From Rhizobium albus (GTDB lineage Bacteria > Pseudomonadota > Alphaproteobacteria > Rhizobiales > Rhizobiaceae): a stretch of DNA of 64,000 nt. How positions within the stretch are numbered: position 1 is the first letter of the stretch; every line of letters begins with the position of its first letter. The position numbers and the translations under genes are program-made. The notes beneath the pieces are model-generated. The model had not been told where the DNA came from and ran no database searches. It saw only the letters and a list, made by a program, of their open reading frames with translations. The stretch covers positions 434,001-498,000 of the forward strand of contig BSNO01000004.1 in assembly GCA_030160035.1 (NCBI GenBank), in the 5' to 3' direction. This document shows, piece by piece, positions 1 to 7,125 of the stretch.

Positions 1-687
1 CTTTCCGACATCCTGGGCGATGAAGACCACCTCGGCGACATGGACTTCAAGGTCGCAGGCACCGAGAACGGCATCACCTCGCTGCAGATGGACATCAAGA
101 TCGAAGGCATCACCGAGGAGATCATGAAGATCGCGCTCGGCCAGGCCAAGGACGGTCGCATCCACATTCTCGGCGAGATGGCCAAGGCCCTCACGACGAG
201 CCGCGAAGAGCTGGGCGAATTCGCCCCGCGCATCGAAGTGATGCAGATCCCCGTCGACAAGATCCGTGACGTCATCGGTTCGGGCGGCAAGATCATCCGC
301 GAGATCGTCGAGAAGACCGGCGCCAAGATCAACATCGAGGATGACGGCACGATCAAGATCGCATCGGCCTCCGGCAAGGAGATCGAAGCCGCCAAGAAGT
401 GGATCCACTCCATCGTCGACGAGCCGGAAATCGGCCACATCTACGAAGGCACGGTCGTGAAGATCGCCGATTTCGGCGCCTTCGTGAACTTCTTCGGCCC
501 GCGCGACGGCCTCGTCCACATCTCCCAGCTCGCCGAAGAACGCGTCGCCAAGACATCCGACGTCGTCAAGGAAGGCCAGAAGGTCTACGTCAAGCTCATG
601 GGCTTCGACGAACGCGGCAAGGTCCGCCTCTCCATGAAGGTCGTCGACCAGGAAACCGGCAAGGAACGCGAAAAGCAGGAAGACTGA
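1..687 (+). CDS. pnp: Polyribonucleotide nucleotidyltransferase (PNPase), C-terminal part
   Basis: The reading frame is open from base 1, so this is the 3' part of a longer gene. PNPase is a phosphorolytic 3'-5' exoribonuclease acting in cytoplasmic RNA decay. The visible part covers the end of the second RNase PH core, then a KH domain with GSGG as the GxxG loop (about bases 250-400), then an S1 domain (about bases 430-640) whose core reads [13 protein letters not shown]. The C-terminus is short and charged. A strong hairpin terminator follows 29 bases after the stop. The missing 5' end lies outside the window; the family is not in doubt. Confidence 0.97.
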   Translation, partial: LSDILGDEDHLGDMDFKVAGTENGITSLQMDIKIEGITEEIMKIALGQAKDGRIHILGEMAKALTTSREELGEFAPRIEVMQIPVDKIRDVIGSGGKIIREIVEKTGAKINIEDDGTIKIASASGKEIEAAKKWIHSIVDEPEIGHIYEGTVVKIADFGAFVNFFGPRDGLVHISQLAEERVAKTSDVVKEGQKVYVKLMGFDERGKVRLSMKVVDQETGKEREKQED

Positions 688-715
688 TCAAGCCGATCAG
701 CTCCGCTGAAATGCC

Positions 716-752
716 AACGGCCGCATCGAAAGATGCGGCCGTTTTTGTTGTT
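716..752 (+). terminator. Rho-independent terminator of pnp
   Basis: A perfect 10-bp stem (718-727 with 732-741) closed by a GAAA tetraloop is followed directly by TTTTT and a T-rich run. It ends the pnp transcript and separates it from the accessory interval downstream. Confidence 0.93.
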
Positions 753-927
753 TGTTGGAGCGTGAGTGTTCACTGTCCTCCCATAAATATTTAGGGGTAT
801 TCGGCAGAATACTCAGCCATTCTGCGTCTTATCCAATTTAAATGTTTTGAATAACATTTCAGTGCTTGAAGCGATCTGTAGTTGCGTGAATTCTGTATGA
901 GCGAATCATCATGACAGGATATCGTTC

Positions 928-1131
928 ATGGCCAATTCGAAGCTGAAGCTCATTTATGTCGCGGAAATGCTCGTAGAATTGCGGAAACTGGCGATCGAAT
1001 CGCGCGAGCCCATGCTCGCTCATCTTCTCGCCATGGCTGAACTTGAAGCCAGAAGTGAACCTCCTGAAATCTGCAGCGATGCTGGTCGCATGTCGATAGA
1101 AACAGAAATAAAGTGTTTCCATAAGCTGTAG
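928..1131 (+). CDS. Small hypothetical protein, 67 aa
   Basis: The N-terminal 45 residues are strongly amphipathic and read as two helices (KLIYVAEMLVELRKLA, then MLAHLLAMAELEA), a pattern I associate with small rhizobial proteins of unknown function. The C-terminal third is less ordered. The start is ATG with a weak AGGA-like stretch about 10 bases upstream. It is separated from pnp by the terminator, so it is a separate unit. An antisense frame covers the same bases but has a less protein-like composition. No function is assigned. Confidence 0.5.
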   Translation: MANSKLKLIYVAEMLVELRKLAIESREPMLAHLLAMAELEARSEPPEICSDAGRMSIETEIKCFHKL

Positions 1132-1217
1132 CGATCCGCTTAAACTAGCGGTTGCAGAAAACGTAATTGCATGTAACTTCGCGCCGATTTGAAGTATTGG
1201 CATGGAGTGGCGTGCGC

Positions 1218-1463
1218 ATGACCCTCGACCAAGCTGCAGACTATCTGGCGGTGGTCGAAGAACCGGATGTTCAGAAGGACTTAGCCTTGACCCGGTTGAT
1301 CGTTGACCTGAGGAGCCGACCCGAACTCGCGAGATCGGCCGGCAATTTCCAAGCCGCCTTCTTCACCTTCCAGCGCGCCTTGCTCGAAGAACGAGAAGAC
1401 GCCGAGGACCACCGCTTCCATGCTATGACATGCTTGGCTGAACTACGCCGCGCGGTGGGGTGA
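1218..1463 (+). CDS. Hypothetical protein, 81 aa
   Basis: The frame is open from 1167, but I prefer the ATG at 1218 because the first 17 residues of the longer version look like leader sequence. The product is mostly helical by composition (MTLDQAADYLAVVEEPDVQKD at the start) and has no signal peptide or membrane segment. It lies in the lower-GC interval after pnp. I do not recognise the family. It could be a regulator-sized protein or a remnant of a longer gene; nothing in the sequence decides. Confidence 0.4.
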   Translation: MTLDQAADYLAVVEEPDVQKDLALTRLIVDLRSRPELARSAGNFQAAFFTFQRALLEEREDAEDHRFHAMTCLAELRRAVG

Positions 1464-1618
1464 ATGGGCAACGATGACCGGCAGAATTCAAAGGGTCGCA
1501 GACTGTGCACTTCTCTGGAATTGAAATCTACGGTGTAGAACCGAAAATTGTCCTTGTCTCCCGCGCCTGGTATCGCGTGAGATCGCAATTCCGATTTTAA
1601 CTACAGCTGGGGGGCTCG

Positions 1619-2203
1619 GTGATCGCGAAGCTTCATATAAACATCTCTCAGGGAATTATTGATGTGGAGGGCGATCCTGAACTTGTTCGCGCCATTTACG
1701 ATGATTTCAAAGAACAATTATTGGCGGGGGGCACCATGCAGCCGCCTCCACTTGATGAGAGCGAAGGAGCAGGCCCTGCTGAAGACGGCGGCAGGCCCAA
1801 GGCAAGGTCGAAACGCAAACCGCCTGCCAAGAAGCGGCTGGCCAGTGATGAGGGTGGTCCCAATGTGAGCGCGGACTCGCCCAAACTGGACAAGAATCTC
1901 GACACTTCAGGCTTGCCGGCTTTTTATGAGCGTTATGAAGCTAAAAATAATCCGCAGAAAATCTTGGTGTTCTTGAAGTTCATGAATGATGAACTGGGTA
2001 TCGAAAACCCCAACACCGATCAATTCTACACTTGCTTTGAAAAAGTGAACGCACGGGTGCCCAAGGCATTCGCGCAAGCATTCCGCGATGCTAGCGGTCG
2101 GAACTTTGGTTACATCGATTATAATTCCGCCACGGATATTAGGATTACCACTGTAGGAAGCAACCACTTTAAGTTTGATCTCAAAAAGAAGAGTTCTGAA
2201 TGA
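1619..2203 (+). CDS. Winged-helix-like protein, first gene of a HEPN gene pair
   Basis: This 194-aa product has three parts. Residues 1-36 look like a beta-hairpin plus helix (KLHINISQGIIDVEGDP). Residues 40-95 are a basic, low-complexity linker rich in K, R, P and S. Residues about 114-188 have the helix-helix-beta-wing look of a winged helix. The start is GTG, with a GGGGGG Shine-Dalgarno tract six bases upstream. The last four bases overlap the start of the next gene (ATGA), so the two are translationally coupled. The linker and wing suggest nucleic-acid binding or a sensor/adaptor role; this is inference. GC content is lower than in the housekeeping genes around it. Confidence 0.72.
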   Translation: MIAKLHINISQGIIDVEGDPELVRAIYDDFKEQLLAGGTMQPPPLDESEGAGPAEDGGRPKARSKRKPPAKKRLASDEGGPNVSADSPKLDKNLDTSGLPAFYERYEAKNNPQKILVFLKFMNDELGIENPNTDQFYTCFEKVNARVPKAFAQAFRDASGRNFGYIDYNSATDIRITTVGSNHFKFDLKKKSSE

Positions 2204-2955
2204 CCAATGAGGTCAATCAATTCTATAGTTCGATTGAGAATGCTGCTGACCAGAGCCAAAGTGCCCTCGTCGAGTTATTTGTATACTTCTTGACGTTCAA
2301 ATCCGGGCAGGAGTCGGCGACGCCCAAGCAAGTTGCTGAATGTTTTGCTGCATGTGATCTCGTTGTGCCAGGGAACGTGAGTGCTCGCCTATCAGAAGGC
2401 CTTAAAAGCAAGCCACCAAAATATATCAAATCAAATGGTGGCTATAAACTTCAACGCCACATGCGTGAGGCTCTTTCCCGTAAGATTGGAGCCGAAACCG
2501 TCACCGCTCAGACCAGCGCCACGCTCCGGGGGTTAGAGCAGAAGCTACCCGCTGGCGCTGATAAGGAATTTCTTAAAGAAGCCATCAATTGCTTCGAGGT
2601 TGGCGCTAACCGCGCTGCCATTGTCATGACGTGGATATTGGCGATGGATCATCTGTTTGCCCATATCATCAAGCACAAACTAGTGGACTTCAATGCGGCC
2701 CTATTGAAGGACAAGGGCGTCAAAATTGACGCCATCACGCAGCGGGATGACTTCACCGAAATCAAGGAAACGAAGTTCATCGAGCTGTGCCGCGCAGCAG
2801 GTGTAGTCTCAAACGATGTTCGGAAAATCTTGGACCAAAAGTTAGGCACGCGGAACTCATGCGCCCATCCGTCTGGAGTGACGGTCAACAAATCTAAAGT
2901 CATCGACTTCATAGAAGACCTCGTTGACAACGTCATTCTGAAATATTCGACGTAA
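2200..2955 (+). CDS. Winged-helix plus HEPN-domain protein (putative RNase or effector)
   Basis: This 251-aa protein has an N-terminal winged-helix-like segment (about residues 22-90) and a C-terminal helical domain. The latter begins with FLKEAINCFEVGANRAAIVM and carries R218-N219-x-x-x-H223 inside RNSCAHPSG, the RNxxxH motif of HEPN nucleases. HEPN proteins are commonly metal-independent RNases in toxin-antitoxin, abortive infection and CRISPR systems; some are non-catalytic. It overlaps the preceding gene by four bases. The winged-helix segment resembles the C-terminus of the upstream protein, suggesting that the two recognise similar ligands or each other. Target and trigger are unknown. 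Confidence 0.75.
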   Translation: MTNEVNQFYSSIENAADQSQSALVELFVYFLTFKSGQESATPKQVAECFAACDLVVPGNVSARLSEGLKSKPPKYIKSNGGYKLQRHMREALSRKIGAETVTAQTSATLRGLEQKLPAGADKEFLKEAINCFEVGANRAAIVMTWILAMDHLFAHIIKHKLVDFNAALLKDKGVKIDAITQRDDFTEIKETKFIELCRAAGVVSNDVRKILDQKLGTRNSCAHPSGVTVNKSKVIDFIEDLVDNVILKYST

Positions 2956-3718
2956 ACTTCGGCGGGCTTGTCGGGATGCGGTAGGCCAATCCCCATGAAT
3001 CATCTATGACGGCCGCTCTCGGGGTTCTCTAATATCGACGTAGCCGACCGTCGTTGGATCGAAAGCCGTCATAACTGCCCCCCAATTTTCCCCGCCCCTC
3101 CGCCCCGTGCCATACTCCCTTCGTCCCCGCCGGTTGGAAGCATTCGCGAGACGTCCGGGTGCGGGTGGGGGACGGCGCTTCCGGTTGTGGGGAACGATGC
3201 CCGCAGCCTGGAGCTGGACCGACAGCGCCTCCGCCGGCACTACGACCGGCTTTGGCTCCGTGTCCATGCAAGCCGTCGGTGCGGAAGCGAGCGATGATCC
3301 CCGTGAGCTGCGATGCGGCCGGTGGAGGGGCGTTCGATCCGGGCTGAGCGCGTGAAGCCGCATGAAGGGTCCCGCCGGGAGCCTGAAGTGCGCCACCATG
3401 TGCTCGCGAAGGTCCGGTCCCGCATGAAGTCCCCGTCAAAAGGGCGACGGCGCAGAGGGTGTCGACTGGTCCAGAGGGACGAGGGTCCCGTGAAACGTCG
3501 GGCGGGGCGCGCGAAGCGAGCCACACCTACTTTTTCTATCGAGGCCGCTTCGCGCGCCCCGTCTCCATTCTGCCTCATCCCCCGGGCGGCGAAAGCCGTG
3601 CCGGGCAAAGCCGCATGGGCCTCCCTTCTCGGCCTGTTCCGTTGCCGGCCTCTCCCGCTCGAAGACTGGCCGCGCTACGCTCCGCGCATTGGACAGGCGA
3701 CAGGAAACGGAGCGATCG
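2956..3718. other. Gene-free stretch at the edge of the accessory interval
   Basis: Several overlapping frames are open here on both strands, up to 165 codons, but all are rich in R, P, G and S, lack a convincing Shine-Dalgarno and show no family motif, as expected of GC-rich non-coding DNA. The clearest structure is the inverted repeat at 3503-3561. The last part should hold the promoter of the acetyltransferase gene, but I could not pick it out confidently. No tRNA or tmRNA remnant was recognised. Confidence 0.5.
3503..3561. repeat. Perfect 16-bp inverted repeat with 27-base spacer
   Basis: The arms are 3503-3518 (CGGGGCGCGCGAAGCG) and 3546-3561 (CGCTTCGCGCGCCCCG), identical in inverse complement. 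The spacer at 3519-3545 contains a CTTTTTC run. There is no U-tract after the right arm, so this is not a standard terminator. It could be a palindromic intergenic element, a recombination site or a structured RNA. Confidence 0.75.
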
Positions 3719-4180
3719 ATGTTCGAGATCAAGCGGCTCACCGCGGGTGACGAGGCGCTCGCGCGCCAGCTCAACGGCCTTTTCGCGCGGGAATTTGACG
3801 ATCCCGAGAGCTATGCGTCCAGGCCGCCAGCCGACGCCTGGCTCGCGCGGCTTCTCGCCCGCGAATACGTGCATGCCTTGGTGGCCTTGGACGGGGACGA
3901 TGTGATCGGCGGTCTCGTCGCCTATGAGCTCGAAAAGTTCGAGCAGCAGCGCTCGGAACTCTACATCTACGATCTTGCGGTGGCCGAGGCCCATCGCAGG
4001 CAGGGCGTCGCCACCTCTCTGATCGAAAAGCTCCGCGCGATCGGCGCCGAGCGTGGCGCCTGGGTCGTCTATGTTCAGGCCGATTACGGCGACGATCCGG
4101 CCGTCGCGCTCTACACCAGGCTCGGCACGCGCGAGGACGTCATGCATTTCGACATTGCCGTCAAAGCCGGCGGCGGCTGA
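3719..4180 (+). CDS. GNAT acetyltransferase, AAC(3)-I-like (aminoglycoside 3-N-acetyltransferase type)
   Basis: This 153-aa protein has the size and layout of the AAC(3)-I group, which moves an acetyl group from acetyl-CoA to the 3-amino group of gentamicin-type aminoglycosides. The acetyl-CoA loop RRQGVAT is at residues 93-99. From memory of AAC(3)-Ia, the most telling blocks are KFEQQRSELYIYDLAV (73-88), VQADYGDDPAVALYTRLG (119-136) and VMHFDI (141-146). The start is ATG with GGAG seven bases upstream; an in-frame TTG at 3689 is possible but less likely. The gene stands alone next to an accessory interval. Whether it confers resistance or acts on another amine is unknown. Confidence 0.85.
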   Translation: MFEIKRLTAGDEALARQLNGLFAREFDDPESYASRPPADAWLARLLAREYVHALVALDGDDVIGGLVAYELEKFEQQRSELYIYDLAVAEAHRRQGVATSLIEKLRAIGAERGAWVVYVQADYGDDPAVALYTRLGTREDVMHFDIAVKAGGG

Positions 4181-4214
4181 AGGCGCCGCCGCCGACCAGA
4201 TCTGTCGTCAGCTG

Positions 4215-5681
4215 TCAGGCGCCCGTCGGCCGGCTCTCCACCACCGTTTCGGGGTTCGCCTTGGCATAGGGCCAGGCCTCGTGGTCGAGGTCGAGATCCG
4301 GGAACGCCGTCGGCCGGAAGACCGGCCGTTCCACGCCCGATTTCAGCTGGTCGCGGAAATCGTTGAGCACGCGCAGCGCGGTCGGGAACAGCATCATGAT
4401 CGCCATCAGGTTCACGATCGCGAGCACGCCCATCAGCGGGTCTGAGAAGAAGAACACCGCCGTTGCGCCGGGCGCCGTCGCGCCGAGGAAGACGATCACG
4501 ACGATCGCCAGCCGCAGAACGTGCAGCGCCGCCGGTGCGCCGGTCATCACCTTCAGCGCCGTCTCGCCCAGATAGTAGTTGTAGATGATCGAGCTGAACG
4601 CGAAGAGCAGGATCGCAAAGGTCAGGAAGTACTGCGACCAGTTGCCCACCTGGCTCACCAGCGACTGCTGCGTCAGCACCACCCCGTCGATCCCTTCGGC
4701 ACCCGGCTGGTAGACGGGGCTGAGCAGGATGATGAAGGCCGTGCAGGAGCAGATGATGATCGTGTCGATGAAGACCGAGAAGGACTGCGTGATGCCCTGG
4801 CTGATCGGGTGGCGCACATCGGCGGTCGCCGCCACGTTCGGGGCCGAGCCGAGGCCGGCTTCGTTGGAGAAGAGGCCGCGCCTTAGGCCCTGCGCCAGCG
4901 CCGCGCCCACGCCGCCGCTGACTGCTTCTTCCAGGCCGAACGCATTGGCGATGATCGACCAGATCACGCCGGGCAGCTCCGTGATGTTCATCACGATGAC
5001 GATAAGTGCCAGCCCGATATAGATGAACGCCATGATCGGGATGATGACATCCGCCACCTTGGCGATGCGCCGGATGCCGCCATAGACGATGAAGCCGGTG
5101 ATGATGGCGAGGAGGATGCCGCTCCACAGCCGGTCGACGCCGAGGCTGTCATTCACCGCGCCCGCAAAGGTGTTGCCCTGGAACGCGTTGAAGCCGAAGG
5201 CGAAGGCGAGCATCAGGCAGATTGCGTAGACGACGGCGAGCCACCGGTAGCGGTGGCCAAGCCCGTGGATGATATAGCTCGCCGGTCCGCCCCGATAGGT
5301 GCCGTCGCCGTTCGAGCGCTTGTAGAGCTGCGCCAGCGATGCCTCGACAAGGCTCGTCGCCATGCCGACCAGCGCGATCGCCCACATCCAGAACACCGCA
5401 CCCGGTCCGCCAAGCGTGATCGCCACCGCCACGCCCGCGATGTTTCCGCCGCCGACACGGCCGCCGACGGATATCAGAAGCGCTTCGCGCGCGCTGATCG
5501 CATTCGGATCGCCGCTCTGGTTCTTGCCCGAGAGCACACGGAACATGCGGGTGAAATATTCGATCTGAACGAAGCCGCTCATCACCGTGATGAACACGCC
5601 GAACACCACGAGAATGGGGATCAGCGCCCATCCCCAGGTGAGGTCCTCGATCAGACCGAAAAAGCCGGTAATCAGATCCAT
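4215..5681 (-). CDS. Amino acid:cation symporter, AGCS (alanine/glycine) family
   Basis: This 488-aa inner-membrane protein has about ten hydrophobic segments. The AGCS signature region reads GGGNIAGVAVAITLGGPGA, followed by FWMW. Members import alanine, glycine or D-alanine with sodium or protons. The start is the ATG at 5681, preceded by AGAGGGGATTTT; upstream in-frame codons to 5831 lack a Shine-Dalgarno and read as non-coding. A 17-base hyphenated palindrome lies just upstream of the ribosome binding site. It is convergent with the acetyltransferase gene and appears monocistronic. Confidence 0.92.
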   Translation of the reverse strand: MDLITGFFGLIEDLTWGWALIPILVVFGVFITVMSGFVQIEYFTRMFRVLSGKNQSGDPNAISAREALLISVGGRVGGGNIAGVAVAITLGGPGAVFWMWAIALVGMATSLVEASLAQLYKRSNGDGTYRGGPASYIIHGLGHRYRWLAVVYAICLMLAFAFGFNAFQGNTFAGAVNDSLGVDRLWSGILLAIITGFIVYGGIRRIAKVADVIIPIMAFIYIGLALIVIVMNITELPGVIWSIIANAFGLEEAVSGGVGAALAQGLRRGLFSNEAGLGSAPNVAATADVRHPISQGITQSFSVFIDTIIICSCTAFIILLSPVYQPGAEGIDGVVLTQQSLVSQVGNWSQYFLTFAILLFAFSSIIYNYYLGETALKVMTGAPAALHVLRLAIVVIVFLGATAPGATAVFFFSDPLMGVLAIVNLMAIMMLFPTALRVLNDFRDQLKSGVERPVFRPTAFPDLDLDHEAWPYAKANPETVVESRPTGA

Positions 5682-5988
5682 AAGCTCAAAATCCCCTCTA
5701 GGAGCGGGCCGCTCCTTCAATAATGCGATCGCAACGCCCCTCCCTCCAGCACGAACGCGCGACCAATGGAAGCTCGTGTGACCGTCGCAGACGATGCGAC
5801 GCTCATCCCATTGAGGCTGAGGGGCTGCCACAAAGCAACCATCAGGGACTAACTTTGAACCTTGCTCGTCACCGAGCGGCCCATGCTTGTCTCTTGTTGG
5901 TAGATATTCTGCGCCAGCCCGTTGGCGGCTTTCACTCGCCGGTCAGCCTATTCGCATGCCTGGCGGGCCGTTGCCGGCGGATCGACCG
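5682..5988. other. Intergenic region upstream of the AGCS transporter
   Basis: These 307 bases hold the leader of the minus-strand transporter and the region downstream of the small membrane protein gene at 5989. Apart from the palindrome at 5700-5716 I see no gene, riboswitch fold or clear terminator. Confidence 0.5.
5700..5716 (-). promoter_or_regulatory. Palindrome in the 5' leader of the AGCS transporter gene
   Basis: AGGAGCGG and CCGCTCCT form a perfect 8-bp inverted repeat around one central base, placed immediately upstream of the ribosome binding site of the transporter gene. It could be an operator or an RNA hairpin affecting initiation. Function is unproven. Confidence 0.4.
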
Positions 5989-6309
5989 TCAGCTTTTTAA
6001 GATCCGCCACCGGCCCCGCAGCCAGCGCACCGACCACGCAATGCCTGCCAGGCACCCCACGACGGCGCCGGTGAGAACGGCAAAGCCCAGGAACAGGATC
6101 TCACCGCCACGTGCATCGCCCTCCGCCCATTGCAGCAGAGCGAAAGCACCAAGCGCAAAGCAAGCTGCCCCGGCTGCCATGCATCCGATCAGAACGGCAA
6201 AACACACGAGAATTTCGAAGCCCGGGAACACGCCGATAGGCTTTAGGGGACTGCCGGCGCGATGCTCGATATCGTCCATGGCCTCACGCACCGGATGATT
6301 GCCGCTCAC
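5989..6309 (-). CDS. Small membrane protein, 106 aa, unknown function
   Basis: Two strongly hydrophobic segments are visible: about residues 32-60 (ILVCFAVLIGCMAAGAACFA and onward) and about 70-92. The N-terminus is soluble and the C-terminus basic (RWLRGRWRILKS), which by the positive-inside rule puts the C-terminus in the cytoplasm. It overlaps the upstream secreted-protein gene by four bases (ATGA), so the two are co-translated. I do not recognise the family. Confidence 0.65.
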   Translation of the reverse strand: MSGNHPVREAMDDIEHRAGSPLKPIGVFPGFEILVCFAVLIGCMAAGAACFALGAFALLQWAEGDARGGEILFLGFAVLTGAVVGCLAGIAWSVRWLRGRWRILKS

Positions 6310-6974
6310 GCGTCATCGTCGATGACGATTTCGCAATCCGGCTCGAACCCTCCGGCCTCGACCGCTTCATTGCATTCGTTCAGCGCTCTTTGGCGAACAT
6401 CCTCGCCGCTCCACATGGCCCAGGCGGTCGTGTTGCGGGACCGCGCGACGATCTTCGGTCCCTCCAGCGCGTCCACATTCTGGGAAAACGCAAAGGTGGC
6501 TTCGTGCGATAGCAACGAGCCGTCGTCGTCGCTCCAGTTCTCCGGCACGATCCGGCCGATCCGGTAGCACTCGGAATCGCCTTCGCTCCGTTCGGCGTCG
6601 CAGTCCGCCAGTGCGGATTTTTCCGCCGCTTCCATCGAGTGCAATTGCCGGCGCAGATGGATGGAGAGCTGCCTTGATCCTTCGGGCAGAAACGCATAGA
6701 TCGCACCGAAGAAATGCGCATCTCCGATCGTGTCGATCAGCATCGTGCCGAGGTCCTGCCTCTGCTGCGCATTGAGCCCGTCATTTTCAATCTCGAGCCG
6801 GTATCCTTCGGCGTCTGGAAGCGCGGCCTTGGCCTCGTCGCTCGTGATGACGGCAGTGGCTGGCGCGTCCTGGGCGGCCGCCGGCAGTGGCATGATCGAG
6901 GCAGCCAGGAGCCCGGCAAAGCCGAGAGCCAGTGGAGCACGCAGCGCGCCAAGGTCGCCAAGGGCTGAGAACAT
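6306..6974 (-). CDS. Secreted protein of unknown function, 222 aa
   Basis: The ATG at 6974 gives a Sec-type signal peptide with a hydrophobic core (PLALGFAGLLAASI) and a likely cleavage after PAAAQ; upstream codons to 7025 would put a hydrophilic leader in front of it. The mature part is acidic. The end contains RNTTAWAMWSGEDVRQRALNEC, reminiscent of the WG..ALxxC repeats of DUF4189-type periplasmic proteins, with several cysteines that could pair. It is coupled to the small membrane protein gene downstream. Function is unknown. Confidence 0.7.
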   Translation of the reverse strand: MFSALGDLGALRAPLALGFAGLLAASIMPLPAAAQDAPATAVITSDEAKAALPDAEGYRLEIENDGLNAQQRQDLGTMLIDTIGDAHFFGAIYAFLPEGSRQLSIHLRRQLHSMEAAEKSALADCDAERSEGDSECYRIGRIVPENWSDDDGSLLSHEATFAFSQNVDALEGPKIVARSRNTTAWAMWSGEDVRQRALNECNEAVEAGGFEPDCEIVIDDDA

Positions 6975-7125
6975 GGTGTCGGCTCCAATACGCGTAGGTT
7001 GCATGCCAGGGGGCGACCATTCCAATGGAGTGTGTCGAAAGCATGGGCACCGGGCGCCGCAACAACGGCGTTGGCGAAGCGACGCCGTGTAGACTCGCTT
7101 TCATCGCCGCGCTAATCGTCGGCGC

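Noticed and set aside
1464-1618. Possible attachment site or tmRNA/tRNA fragment before the winged-helix gene
   Set aside because: No T-loop-like sequence, CCA end or repeat of the pnp downstream region was found, and no integrase is present.
3004-3526. Minus-strand open frames of 131 and 165 codons in the gene-free stretch
   Set aside because: They overlap each other in different frames, are dominated by R, P, G and S, and lack a ribosome binding site. A short stretch (PVVVPAEALSVQLQAAGI) looks protein-like, so a decayed gene is not fully excluded.
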